64,000 bases of DNA, from positions 1 through 64,000 of the forward strand of contig CAXXCL010000001.1 of assembly GCA_963668615.2 (NCBI GenBank), given 5' to 3'. Both the position numbers and the translations under genes were made by a program. Below the pieces are notes generated by a model that searched no databases, was not told the DNA's origin, and saw only the letters and a program-made list of their open reading frames with translations. Shown piece by piece: positions 55,299 to 64,000 of this stretch (its first letter is position 1; every line of letters begins with the position of its first letter). The stretch is from JAAYPI01 sp963668615 (GTDB taxonomy: Bacteria; Bacteroidota; Bacteroidia; Bacteroidales; Paludibacteraceae).

Positions 55299-55655
55299 AT
55301 GAAAAAGATTGAAGCAATTATCCGCTCTTCTAAATTTGAAGAAGTAAAAGATGCTCTTCGCGAAGCAGGGATTGATTTCTTTACCTATGCGGACGTAACA
55401 GGCGTAGGCAACGAAGTAAAAAAGGCTCAAAAATCATATCGGGGAACCGTTTATGATACGAGCTATATTCCGCGACAGCTCCTAACTATCGTGGTTCGCG
55501 ATATCAATGTACAAAGAACAGTTGATGCTGTTTTAAAAGCAGCAAAAACAGGTGTTATCGGTGACGGCAAAATCTTTATTTCTCCAATAGATGAATCTTA
55601 TCGTATAAGGAACGCCGAAAAAGGAGACACTTCATTGTATAACAAAGAAGATTAA
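55299..55655 (+). CDS. PII nitrogen regulatory protein (copy 1)
   Basis: GlnB/GlnK-type signalling trimer subunit, 118 residues. It binds ATP/ADP and 2-oxoglutarate and blocks AmtB when nitrogen is plentiful. The start KKIEAIIRSSKFEEVKDAL and the B-loop TGVIGDGKIFISPI are typical. In the T-loop the sequence is YRGTVYDTSYIPR, so a Tyr (Tyr52) occupies the place of the uridylylated Tyr51 of E. coli PII. The C-loop is RIRNAEKGD. It lies 33-40 bp before amt copy 1, as in standard glnK-amtB operons. Copies 2 and 3 in this window differ in the T-loop. Confidence 0.95.
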   Translation: MKKIEAIIRSSKFEEVKDALREAGIDFFTYADVTGVGNEVKKAQKSYRGTVYDTSYIPRQLLTIVVRDINVQRTVDAVLKAAKTGVIGDGKIFISPIDESYRIRNAEKGDTSLYNKED

Positions 55656-55694
55656 ACTAATTAGCTCAATAAATTAAATATAGGAGAAATGGTT

Positions 55695-57236
55695 ATGAAA
55701 AAGATTATAACAATCATACTGCTTATCTTAGTAGCAGCATCTACATCAAGTTATGTATATGCAGAGAAAGCAGTAGACCCGAGTGGTGCAGCAACGGGAA
55801 CAGTTACGGATGTAACAGCTGCCAAATCAGGAGATCCAACCTTGAAAGAGGTTGCCGAACAAGCAGGTCACAATAAAATAGCCATCAACATGGTATGGGT
55901 GTTAGTTGCAGGCTTCTTGGTTATGTTTATGCAACTTGGATTTGCTATGGTTGAAGGAGGTTTGACTCGTGCAAAAAATGCTGCACACACTTTTGCAATG
56001 AACTTTTTGATTTATCCTCTTGGAATGATCGGATTCTTTATCTGTGGGTTTGCATTTATGTTCGGAGGAGTCGGTCCATTAGGAACTCTGGGTGGTTACG
56101 ATGGATTAAACCAAGAATTTGCGATAAACATCTTCGGACATACGTTCGGATTGATAGGAACAAAGGGTTTCTTTTTAAATGGAACTTATGATGTTGCTGT
56201 ATTTGCAATGTTCTTATTCCAAATGGTATTTATGGATACTACCGCCACAATTCCTACAGGATCTATGGCTGAAAGATGGAAATACGTATCATTCGTTCTT
56301 TACGGACTTGCTGTCGGGACTATCATTTACCCCATATACGGAAACTGGGTATGGGGTGGCGGTTGGTTGTCTCAACTAGGAAACATGTTTGGTTTAGGTC
56401 ATGGACACGTTGACTTTGCAGGCTCTTCTGTCGTTCACCTTACAGGTGGTGTTTTAGCCTTTGTTGGAGCAAAAATGCTTGGTCCACGTTTGGGAAAATA
56501 CAATAAAGACGGATCAGCAAATGCTATTCCTGGACACAACCTTCCTTTCGCTGTAATGGGTAGTTTCGTATTAGCTTTCGGATGGTTCGGTTTCAACGCA
56601 GGATCTACATTAGCCGGTGGCGATTTAAGAATGTCAGTTGTTGCTGTAAACACGATGATAGCCTCAGCAACAGGAGCACTTGCCTCAACGCTTTATATGT
56701 GGATATTCAAAACCAAAAAGCCCGATGTCAGCATGATGTGTAACGGTATGTTAGCCGGCTTGGTAGCTATTACGGCTCCTTGTGCATTTGTATCTGTGCA
56801 ATCTGCAGCAATAATCGGTTTAATCGCAGGTATCCTTGTTATAGAAGTTGCTTTCTTTGTTGAAAACAAACTAAAAATCGATGACCCTGTAGGTGCCATA
56901 GCTGTACACGGAGCAAACGGATTGTTTGGCTGTCTTGCCCTAGGTTTATTTGCTGATGGAAGTTACGGAGACGGATTAAACGGTATTGCCGGTGGCGTAA
57001 CGGGTTTATTCTATGGAGATGGAGGTCAATTCCTAGCTGAACTTATCGGAGTTAGTGCAAATATAATCTATGTAGGTATAGTTGGATTTATAGTATTCAA
57101 AATCATAGATTTAACAGTTGGAAACAGAGTTAAACCGGAAGATGAATTAGCAGGTCTTGATATTCCTGAAATGGGAGCAGAAGCTTATTCAGGTATTAAA
57201 ATGGATAGAAACTCAGAAACTCCACTTTCAAGATAA
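55695..57236 (+). CDS. amtB: Ammonium transporter (Amt copy 1)
   Basis: Inner-membrane ammonium channel/transporter of about 513 residues. It has a signal-like first segment (IITIILLILVAASTSSYVYA) and an extra N-terminal stretch before the first channel helix (VWVLVAGFLVMFMQLGFAMVEGG). Family motifs: DFAGSSVVHLTGGVLAFVGA, HNLPFAVMGSFVLAFGWFGFNAGS with the first pore His and AVHGANGLFGCLALGLF with the second. I chose ATG 55695, which follows GGAG by 9 bases and gives the MKK start; an ATG two codons upstream (55689) is possible. This copy is clearly more distant from copies 2 and 3 than they are from each other. Confidence 0.93.
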   Translation: MKKIITIILLILVAASTSSYVYAEKAVDPSGAATGTVTDVTAAKSGDPTLKEVAEQAGHNKIAINMVWVLVAGFLVMFMQLGFAMVEGGLTRAKNAAHTFAMNFLIYPLGMIGFFICGFAFMFGGVGPLGTLGGYDGLNQEFAINIFGHTFGLIGTKGFFLNGTYDVAVFAMFLFQMVFMDTTATIPTGSMAERWKYVSFVLYGLAVGTIIYPIYGNWVWGGGWLSQLGNMFGLGHGHVDFAGSSVVHLTGGVLAFVGAKMLGPRLGKYNKDGSANAIPGHNLPFAVMGSFVLAFGWFGFNAGSTLAGGDLRMSVVAVNTMIASATGALASTLYMWIFKTKKPDVSMMCNGMLAGLVAITAPCAFVSVQSAAIIGLIAGILVIEVAFFVENKLKIDDPVGAIAVHGANGLFGCLALGLFADGSYGDGLNGIAGGVTGLFYGDGGQFLAELIGVSANIIYVGIVGFIVFKIIDLTVGNRVKPEDELAGLDIPEMGAEAYSGIKMDRNSETPLSR

Positions 57237-57314
57237 TGTTGCATATTTATATCTTAACAAAGATGATGGAAGGATTGATAACAATTTAAAAATCATCTAA
57301 TATAATTCACACCT

Positions 57315-57347
57315 AATGGTGGCATTCTAAAAATGCCACCATTTTTG
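57315..57347 (+). terminator. Terminator after amt copy 1
   Basis: AATGGTGGCATT / AATGCCACCATT stem with a short loop, then TTTT. A near-identical copy occurs at 59510-59542, marking the left edge of a tandem duplication. Confidence 0.88.
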
Positions 57348-57514
57348 TTTGTGTACAAAAAAGACTAAAGCATATCTTTATGACACAAGCAACAAGCTAT
57401 TTTACAAATATGTCATATTGTGGTTTTGCACTGTCTTTTTATATACTTTTGCGTGTTTTTTATGTTAAAATATGTATTATTGATGATTTTTTTCACATCT
57501 AACAATCATTTTGT

Positions 57515-57545
57515 TTTGACACATAAAACATATGTTATACATTTG
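57515..57545 (+). promoter_or_regulatory. Predicted promoter of PII copy 2
   Basis: TTTG (57515-57518), a 19-bp spacer and TACATTTG (57538-57545), exact to consensus. The surrounding 57348-57604 is AT-rich and otherwise empty. The same promoter is repeated before PII copy 3. Confidence 0.72.
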
Positions 57546-57604
57546 CGTCCGAAAAAAGCGGTAAGAGATTTCAATACATGACAATTCACTAATTAAAAAC
57601 GATT

Positions 57605-57964
57605 ATGAAGAAAATTGAAGCGATTGTTCGGAAGTCAAAATTTGAAGATGTAAAACAAGCTTTATATGACGCAGGCATCGAATGGTTTTCTTACTGGGAC
57701 ATTACCGGTTTGGGAAAATCGACCGAAGAACAGGTTATTAGAGGACAAGTTTTCAAATCAGGTTACATTCAACGCCGAATGATATCCATTGTTGTTCGCG
57801 ATGTCAATCTCGACAAAACGGTAAAGGCAATTTTAAAATCTGCTTATACAGGAGAACAAGGTGACGGTAAGATATTTGTTGCAAACATACAAGAGACATA
57901 CCGCATTCGAACCGGCGAGACAGGACCTGAAGCTCTTTATAACAAAGACCAACAACCGGAATAA
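57605..57964 (+). CDS. PII nitrogen regulatory protein (copy 2)
   Basis: PII signalling protein of 119 residues, with KKIEAIVRKSKFEDVKQAL at the start, the B-loop TGEQGDGKIFVANI and the C-loop RIRTGETGPEAL. The T-loop reads IRGQVFKSGYIQRR: Phe50 stands where E. coli PII has the uridylylated Tyr51, so classical uridylylation at that site is not possible. A Tyr lies four residues later. It has its own promoter and precedes amt copy 2 by 26 bp. It is almost identical to copy 3. Confidence 0.95.
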   Translation: MKKIEAIVRKSKFEDVKQALYDAGIEWFSYWDITGLGKSTEEQVIRGQVFKSGYIQRRMISIVVRDVNLDKTVKAILKSAYTGEQGDGKIFVANIQETYRIRTGETGPEALYNKDQQPE

Positions 57965-57990
57965 ATGTAAAACACTAAATAAGAATAGTA

Positions 57991-59364
57991 ATGAAAAAGT
58001 ATCTTATATCCATATTGACCCTGTTGGTGCTGTTCAATTCGGCAGTATCTGCCCAAACGGCAACTGTTGCAGCGGTCGCACCGACTATAGACTCGGGGGA
58101 TACGGCATGGATGATTGTTGCTATAGGACTGGTATTACTCATGACAATGCCCGGATTAGCTCTCTTTTATGGAGGTCTTGTTCGTCGCAAAAACGTATTA
58201 AATGTGTTTATGCAATGTTTTGTCATTACAGCTGCAATTAGCATCGAATGGATAATTTGTGGATATAGCTTGTCATTTGGAAGTACAAAAGGATTCCTCG
58301 CCCCGTACATTGGCGGTTTCGATTGGGCTTTTCTACATAATATTAAAATATCGGACATCAGCCCTTATTTTATTTCACATTCACAAATAGGACTTGATGG
58401 TAAAGCCGTTGGCACAATTTCTCACATTACTTTCATAATGTATCAATGTATGTTTGCGGTTATTACCCCGGCTCTAATTATTGGTGCATTTGCAGAACGC
58501 ATAAATTTTAAAGGATTTTTCGTTTTTTCTATTTTATGGGCATTATTCATTTATAATCCCGTGACTCACTGGGTTTGGTCTACAGATGGTTGGTTATACA
58601 AACTGGGAACTTTGGACTTTGCGGGGGGAATAGTTGTTCATGTGAATGCAGGTATGGCTGCCATAGTTACAGCCATCATGTTAGGCAAACGTCGCGATTA
58701 TAAGGGTCATGCTATTCCTGCTCACAACATTACATACGTAGTGATGGGTGCCGGATTACTTTGGTTCGGATGGTTCGGATTCAATGCCGGTAGTGGATTG
58801 GCTGCCGATGGATTAGCGGCAAATGCTCTTATGGTTACCCACATTGCAGGAGCAGTTGCAGCCATAACATGGGTTTTATTGGATTGGGCTATAGATAAAA
58901 AGCCTACAGTAATTGGCATAAGTACCGGTTCAATAGCAGGATTAGCGGCCATAACCCCGGCAGCCGGATTTGTTGGAATTTCCGGTGCCATAATTATAGG
59001 AATGGTCGTGTCAATTATTTGTTTCTGCATGGTTGCTTATGTAAAACCAAAATTAGGCTACGACGATTCTTTGGATGCATTTGGAGTACACGGTATTGGT
59101 GGTATCATCGGAGCTATTCTTACAGGAGTATTGGCTACACCTGCTATCCAATCAGCTTACAGCGGTGCTGCTTACGGAAACTGGCATCAATTATTGGTAC
59201 AACTAATAGCCGTTGGTGCTACAATTCTATATTCAGGTATTGGAACCATTATTCTATTCAAGGTTACTGATAAAATATTCGGATTAAGAGCTTCCGACAA
59301 ACAAGAAGCCATTGGTTTGGACGAAACACAACACGGAGAAACAGCTTATACCAAGTTCGATTAG
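57991..59364 (+). CDS. amtB: Ammonium transporter (Amt copy 2)
   Basis: A 457-residue ammonium transporter with a signal peptide (LISILTLLVLFNSAVSAQ) and eleven membrane segments. Motifs: MTMPGLALFYGGLVRRKNVLN, the periplasmic-gate and pore region IGAFAER, NPVTHWVW, AHNITYVVMGAGLLWFGWFGFNAGS (first pore His) and FGVHGIGGIIGAILTGV (second). It lacks the N-terminal insertion of copy 1 and is closest to copy 3; its last 100 residues are identical to those of copy 3. It forms a bicistron with PII copy 2 and is followed by a strong terminator. Confidence 0.95.
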   Translation: MKKYLISILTLLVLFNSAVSAQTATVAAVAPTIDSGDTAWMIVAIGLVLLMTMPGLALFYGGLVRRKNVLNVFMQCFVITAAISIEWIICGYSLSFGSTKGFLAPYIGGFDWAFLHNIKISDISPYFISHSQIGLDGKAVGTISHITFIMYQCMFAVITPALIIGAFAERINFKGFFVFSILWALFIYNPVTHWVWSTDGWLYKLGTLDFAGGIVVHVNAGMAAIVTAIMLGKRRDYKGHAIPAHNITYVVMGAGLLWFGWFGFNAGSGLAADGLAANALMVTHIAGAVAAITWVLLDWAIDKKPTVIGISTGSIAGLAAITPAAGFVGISGAIIIGMVVSIICFCMVAYVKPKLGYDDSLDAFGVHGIGGIIGAILTGVLATPAIQSAYSGAAYGNWHQLLVQLIAVGATILYSGIGTIILFKVTDKIFGLRASDKQEAIGLDETQHGETAYTKFD

Positions 59365-59402
59365 TAGTTTTCCGTAAAATTTCTACTAGTTAGCTTGACT
59401 CG

Positions 59403-59438
59403 GACAGGTCATTTTGCAATGACCTGTCTTTTTTTTTG
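59403..59438 (+). terminator. Terminator after amt copy 2
   Basis: GACAGGTCATT / AATGACCTGTC stem with a short loop, then nine T. Confidence 0.92.
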
Positions 59439-59509
59439 AGATTTTAAGTAAAGACACTATAATGAAAGTCTTTATAAGAATTTAAAATTATCTAAATACA
59501 ACTACACCT

Positions 59510-59542
59510 AATGGTGGCATTCTAAGAATGCCACCATTTTTG
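59510..59542 (+). terminator. Duplicated terminator-like hairpin before PII copy 3
   Basis: Nearly the same AATGGTGGCATT hairpin as at 57315. Here it follows a terminator rather than a gene, so it is best read as duplicated sequence carried along with the cassette. The rest of 59543-59713 is AT-rich and empty. Confidence 0.8.
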
Positions 59543-59713
59543 TTTTTAAGCAAAAAAATTAAACCCTATTTCTATACAAATCTTGACAAAATAAGGCGAA
59601 AGTTAAATATATCATTTTGTGCATTTTATATTGTTTTTGATATCTTTTTGCGAGCTTTTCAATCAAATAAATATATTATTGATAACTTTTATTGTATTTT
59701 TAAATCATTTTGT

Positions 59714-59744
59714 TTTGATATATAAAATATATGTCATACATTTG
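59714..59744 (+). promoter_or_regulatory. Predicted promoter of PII copy 3
   Basis: TTTG (59714-59717), a 19-bp spacer and TACATTTG (59737-59744), the counterpart of the promoter at 57515-57545. Confidence 0.72.
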
Positions 59745-59811
59745 TATCCGAAAGGAAAACAATAAAAAATTTCGAGACATAGCAAATTCATTAATTATTA
59801 AAAAAACGGTT

Positions 59812-60171
59812 ATGAAAAAAATTGAAGCGATTGTTCGCAAGTCAAAATTTGAAGACGTAAAACAAGCCTTATCTGACGTGGGGATTGAATGGTTTTCTTA
59901 CTGGGACATTACCGGTTTGGGGAAATCAACCGAAGAACAGGTTATTAGAGGACAAGTATTTAAATCTGGTTACATTCAACGTCGAATGATATCCATTGTT
60001 GTTCGTGATGTCAATGTTGACAAAACGGTAAAAGCAATTTTAAAATCCGCTTATACAGGCGAACAAGGTGACGGTAAAATATTTGTTGCGGACATACAAG
60101 AAACATACCGCATTCGAACCGGCGAAACAGGACCTGAAGCTCTTTATAACAAAGAGCAACAACCAGAATAA
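59812..60171 (+). CDS. PII nitrogen regulatory protein (copy 3)
   Basis: PII protein of 119 residues, the same as copy 2 except for a few residues (LSDVG for LYDAG, NVDK for NLDK, ADI for ANI, KEQQ for KDQQ). The T-loop again reads IRGQVFKSGYIQRR with Phe in place of the modifiable Tyr. I chose ATG 59812, which aligns with copy 2; an in-frame ATG at 59731 would lie inside the promoter region and add 27 unrelated residues. It precedes amt copy 3 by 31 bp. Confidence 0.95.
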   Translation: MKKIEAIVRKSKFEDVKQALSDVGIEWFSYWDITGLGKSTEEQVIRGQVFKSGYIQRRMISIVVRDVNVDKTVKAILKSAYTGEQGDGKIFVADIQETYRIRTGETGPEALYNKEQQPE

Positions 60172-60202
60172 ATCTAATGTTTAATATCTAATAAGAATAG
60201 AA

Positions 60203-61570
60203 ATGAAAAAGTATATTATATCTATATTAACCATGTTAGCACTGTTCAGTTCAACGGTGTCTGCTCAAGCAACTGCAGCAGTTGCACCAACCGTGGATTC
60301 GGGAGATACAGCGTGGATGATTGTCGCCATAGCACTTGTGTTACTTATGACAATGCCCGGATTAGCTCTTTTTTACGGAGGTCTTGTCCGTCGTAAGAAC
60401 GTTTTGAACGTATTTATGCAATGTTTTATGATTGTAGCGGTAATTAGTATTGAATGGGTCATTTGTGGTTACAGTTTATCCTTCGGAAGTTCAAAAGGAT
60501 TTTTGGCACCGTTTATAGGTGGTTTCGACTGGGCATTTTTGCAAAACATCAACCTTGGTGACCTAAGTCCTTACTTTATTTCACATTCACAAACAGCACT
60601 TGATGGCACTACTGTCGGAACGATTCCTCACATTGTGTTCATTATGTTTCAGTGTATGTTTGCTGTGATTACACCCGCACTTATTATTGGTGCATTTGCC
60701 GAAAGGATCAAATTCAAAGGATTTTTGGTGTTCACCATTTTATGGTCATTATTGATATACAATCCGGTAGCTCACTGGGTATGGTCAGCAGACGGATGGT
60801 TATTTAAGTTGGGAGCTTTAGACTTTGCGGGAGGTACTGTTGTCCATATAAATGCGGGTATTGCAGCTATTGTAACAGCTGTTATGTTGGGCAAACGCCG
60901 CGATTATAAAGGTCATGCCATCCCTGCTCACAATATTACGTACGTAGTGATGGGTGCGGGATTACTTTGGTTCGGTTGGTTTGGCTTCAATGCCGGAAGC
61001 GGATTAGCTGCCGACGGATTGGCAGGAAACGCCTTTATGGTTACTCACATAGCTGCAGCCACTGCCGCTCTTACTTGGGCATTAATTGATTGGTTTGTTG
61101 ACAAACGACCTACTGTTGTTGGTATAAGTACAGGTGCTGTTGCAGGATTAGTTGCCATTACACCTGCCGCAGGGTTTGTTGGTGTAACCGGAGCATTAAT
61201 TATCGGCGTAGTTGTTTCACTTGTATGTTATGGTATGGTGGCATTCATAAAACCAAAATTAGGTTACGATGACTCTTTGGATGCATTTGGAGTACACGGT
61301 ATTGGTGGTATCATCGGAGCTATTCTTACAGGAGTATTGGCTACACCCGCTATCCAATCGGCTTACAGCGGTGCTGCTTACGGAAACTGGCATCAATTAT
61401 TGGTACAACTGATAGCCGTTGGTGCTACGATTCTATACTCAGGTATCGGTACCATTATTCTGTTCAAGGTTACTGATAAAATATTCGGATTAAGAGCTTC
61501 CGACAAACAAGAAGCCATTGGGTTGGACGAAACACAACACGGAGAAACAGCTTATACCAAGTTCGATTAG
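60203..61570 (+). CDS. amtB: Ammonium transporter (Amt copy 3)
   Basis: A 455-residue ammonium transporter, with signal peptide (IISILTMLALFSSTVSAQ) and the full set of Amt motifs as in copy 2, including the pore His in IPAHNITYVV and FGVHGIGG. Compared with copy 2 many changes lie in the first 350 residues (for example INLGDLSPYF for IKISDISPYF), whereas the C-terminal 100 residues are identical. The gene is complete and closed by its own terminator. It lies about 430 bp upstream of glnN. Confidence 0.95.
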   Translation: MKKYIISILTMLALFSSTVSAQATAAVAPTVDSGDTAWMIVAIALVLLMTMPGLALFYGGLVRRKNVLNVFMQCFMIVAVISIEWVICGYSLSFGSSKGFLAPFIGGFDWAFLQNINLGDLSPYFISHSQTALDGTTVGTIPHIVFIMFQCMFAVITPALIIGAFAERIKFKGFLVFTILWSLLIYNPVAHWVWSADGWLFKLGALDFAGGTVVHINAGIAAIVTAVMLGKRRDYKGHAIPAHNITYVVMGAGLLWFGWFGFNAGSGLAADGLAGNAFMVTHIAAATAALTWALIDWFVDKRPTVVGISTGAVAGLVAITPAAGFVGVTGALIIGVVVSLVCYGMVAFIKPKLGYDDSLDAFGVHGIGGIIGAILTGVLATPAIQSAYSGAAYGNWHQLLVQLIAVGATILYSGIGTIILFKVTDKIFGLRASDKQEAIGLDETQHGETAYTKFD

Positions 61571-61607
61571 TAGTTTTCCGTAAAATTTCTACTAGTAGCT
61601 TGACTCG

Positions 61608-61638
61608 GACAGGTCATTGCAAAATGACCTGTCTTTTT
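61608..61638 (+). terminator. Terminator after amt copy 3
   Basis: GACAGGTCATT / AATGACCTGTC stem around GCAA, then T residues; counterpart of 59403-59438. Confidence 0.9.
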
Positions 61639-62002
61639 CGAAATTTCAGATTAAAATTGGTAGTATGGTACTACAATAACACAACATTGCGATCTTTCAC
61701 GGATTTGATTTAGAAATTTCAGAACCCATGTTTTAAAAGTGATTACAGAATTTTCACAATTGGAAAACAGACAAAAGTATCATTTTAAAATTATTTTGTT
61801 TATTTTTGTTTCTATTTATAACTAAATCAATGCATTTTTATTTCATTTTGCAATTTTGTTGTTTATTTATTTTTACAAACATAGAAATAAGCATTTAAAG
61901 ATATCATTTTCATTATTTTTGTAATGGTTTGATGTCAGAATGTTGGAGTATTTTTCTCCTCACAAGAATTAAGATAAAAAAAACCTTTTTAAAATAAAAA
62001 AT
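61639..62002. promoter_or_regulatory. glnN upstream region
   Basis: AT-rich 364 bp. A consensus-like -7 box TATTTTTG lies at 61914-61921, 82 bp before the start; no clear -33 TTTG accompanies it. I see no copy of the 54284 inverted repeat here. Confidence 0.45.
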
Positions 62003-64000
62003 ATGTCATCATTAAGATTTAAAGCAGTAGAAGAGGGCTTTTAAGAAAAAAGCCCTTGCAGTAACTCCTCCTTCCAAGTTTACCTCAGATTATTATGGTA
62101 AATATGTATTCAACGGTGTTGCTATGGAGAAATATCTTTCAAAAGACACCTTGAAAGCAGTTAAAAATGTCATTAACAAAGGGGCGACTCTTGATTTAGC
62201 TATAGCTAATCAGGTAGCAGCAGGCATGAAACTTTGGGCAACCGAGTTGGGTGCAACTCATTACACACACTGGTTTCAGCCATTAACTGATGGTACAGCT
62301 GAAAAGCACGACTCCTTTATTGATTATGCAGGAGCTCCGGGTGAAGCTATTATTGAAGACTTTTCAGGAAAGTTATTGGCACAACAAGAACCTGATGCAT
62401 CTTCCTTTCCAAGTGGTGGTATCAGAAGCACTTTCGAAGCACGTGGTTATACAGCATGGGATCCTTCTTCTCCTGCATTTGTAGTGGATGATTGCTTGGT
62501 TATTCCTACCATATTCATTTCTTACACAGGTGAATCGCTCGACCTAAAAGCTCCTCTTTTAAAGGCATTGAATTCAGTAGATAAAGCGGCAGTTGCTGTT
62601 TGTCAGATGTTTGATCCAAATGTCAAAAAAGTATTTGCTTACTTAGGTTGGGAACAAGAATATTTCCTTGTTGACGAAGGCTTATACGCTACTCGTCCCG
62701 ACTTATTATTAACAGGACGTACCCTACTCGGACACGAATCTGCCAAAAACCAACAATTGGATGACCATTATTTCGGTGCAGTTCCTAGCCGTGTAGCTGC
62801 TTACATGAAAGATATTGAATTTGAAGCATATAAATACGGTATTCCTGCTAAAACTCGTCACAACGAAGTAGCACCAAACCAATTTGAGTTGGCTCCTATA
62901 TTCGGAGAATGCAACTTGGCTGTTGACCAAAACTTATTGATGATGTCCATCATGAAACGTGTTGCTCGTCGTCATGGTTTTCGTTTGTTATTGCACGAAA
63001 AACCATTTGCAGGAATTAACGGTTCAGGAAAACACAACAACTGGTCTCTCGGAACAGATACCGGCGTAGGTTTGTTTACTCCGGGAAAAACTCCGGAAGA
63101 AAACCTTTTGTTTGTTACTTTCTTGGTTAACACACTATTAGCTGTTTATAAAAACAACGCTCTATTGAAAGCATCCATTATGACGGCACAAAATGCTCAC
63201 CGTCTTGGTGCAAATGAAGCTCCTCCTGCTATTATTTCAGCATTTATCGGAACACAGTTGACTAGTATTTTGGATAAATTAGAAAATAGTACAAGTGAAG
63301 AAGCCATTATTATGGATGACAAAAAGAAACTTCACCTAGGTATTGCTCGTATTCCTGAAGTATTTCTTGATAACACCGACCGTAATCGTACTTCTCCATT
63401 TGCTTTTACCGGAAACCGTTTCGAATTCCGTGCAGTAGGTTCATCAGCTAACTGTTCGTCTGCTATGGCAGCATTGAATACAGCTGTTGCAGCTCAATTG
63501 ACAGAGTTTAAGGCAGAAGTTGATGCAAAAATGGCGAAAGGATCAAGCAAAGAAAAAGCTATCTTTGATGTTATAAAATCATACATTAAAGCATCTAAAG
63601 CTATCCGTTTTGACGGCAACGGTTACAGCGAAGAATGGAAAGTAGAAGCCGCAAAACGTGGTTTGAATTGCGAAACCAGTGTCCCTGAAATATTCAAATC
63701 ATACACAACCGCTGAAAGCACCAAATTGTTTACTTCAATGGGGGTAATGACTGAAAAAGAATTACACGCTCGTAACGAAGTAAAATGGGAAACATACACT
63801 AAGAAGATTCAAATTGAAGCACGTGTACTGGGCGATTTGGCAATCAATCATATCATTCCGATTGCAACTCGCTACCAGAGTTTCTTGTTAGATAATGTTT
63901 CAAAAATCAATAATGTATTTTCCGGAGAAAAAGCTCAAAAATTAGGCAAGTTGGATGCTGAGTTGATTGTTGAAATTGGCGATCATATTGCTAATATCAA
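62003..64000 (+). CDS. glnN: Type III glutamine synthetase GlnN, frameshifted near its start and cut by the window end
   Basis: ATP-dependent synthesis of glutamine from glutamate and ammonium, the entry point of ammonium brought in by the Amt proteins. From ATG 62003 the frame reads MSSLRFKAVEEGF and meets TAA at 62042. With one G fewer in the GGG at 62035-62037 it reads AVEEAFKKKALAVTPPSKF and then stays open to the window end (about 665 residues, of a usual near 730). GSIII features are present: GGIRSTFEARGYTAWD, AYLGWEQEYFLVD, ARTRHNEVAP-like AKTRHNEVAPNQFELAP, NGSGKHNNWS, GANEAPPAIIS and DRNRTSPFAFTGNRFEFR. The body is intact, so the single indel may be a sequence error. Confidence 0.93.

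Larger units (their letters stand above)
57311..61638 (+). repeat. Tandem duplication of a promoter-PII-amt cassette (unit about 2.2 kb)
   Basis: Unit A runs from about 57311 to 59438 and unit B from about 59506 to 61638. Matching landmarks are offset by 2195-2207 bp: the upstream terminator (57315/59510), promoter (57515/59714), PII start (57605/59812), amt stop (59364/61570) and downstream terminator (59403/61608). The PII genes and the last 300 bp of amt plus its terminator are nearly base-identical, while the 5' half of amt has diverged. Confidence 0.9.

Noticed and set aside
1..64000. CRISPR array, rRNA operon, integron or prophage
   Set aside because: No spaced short direct repeats, rRNA sequence, attC-like sites or phage genes were seen in the window.

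Overview
This 64 kb window comes from the chromosome of a Bacteroidota bacterium, most likely order Bacteroidales. The evidence is the low GC, SusC/SusD outer-membrane proteins, a type IX secretion C-terminal domain, type III glutamine synthetase, a PPi-type phosphofructokinase, a GroEL ending in a GGM-rich tail, and promoters of the Bacteroidota form (TTTG, about 19 bp, TAnnTTTG). I cannot name the species; a Paludibacter/Dysgonomonas-like anaerobe would fit, but that is inference.

Region by region: 0-5.5 kb holds the end of pdxA, a sigma-54 activator without receiver, lptE, a small TPR-like gene, secG and groES-groEL. 5.7-11.1 kb holds a TlpA-like thioredoxin protein, a patatin fused to an outer-membrane barrel, and a DEAD-box helicase. 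11.1-19.6 kb (minus strand) is a complete but heavily frameshifted kdpFABC-kdpD-kinase-kdpE potassium operon, divergent from a CPA2 cation/H+ antiporter (20-22.3 kb). 22.4-26.4 kb holds a thioredoxin-fold protein, tRNA-Ser(UGA) and mutS2. 26.5-39.6 kb is an alpha-glucan utilization locus: susC, susD and a SusE/F-like binding lipoprotein on the minus strand, divergent from lacI-GH13-MFS-GH13. 39.8-46.2 kb holds metH, metF and a PPi-dependent phosphofructokinase.

46.3-54 kb looks accessory: tRNA-Pro(GGG), a decayed IS3-family transposase, a 949-residue T9SS-exported protein that combines LamG-like, cohesin-like, repeated Ig-like and dockerin-like modules, a large PIN-like protein, L-asparaginase, and a Fic protein whose motif has Gln in place of the catalytic His. 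54.5-64 kb is a nitrogen-assimilation cluster: a predicted outer-membrane protein, three PII-amtB pairs (two of them a tandem duplication with nearly identical 3' ends), and glnN, cut by the window edge.

The genes work together in clear modules: K+ import and cation/H+ exchange; starch/maltodextrin binding, cleavage and uptake under a LacI regulator; the methionine/folate cycle; and ammonium uptake, PII signalling and glutamine synthesis. Twelve single-base indels were inferred by reading across frames (ten in kdpB/C/D/kinase, one in fic, one in glnN). None comes with a substitution stop codon, so sequencing or assembly error is as likely as real decay.
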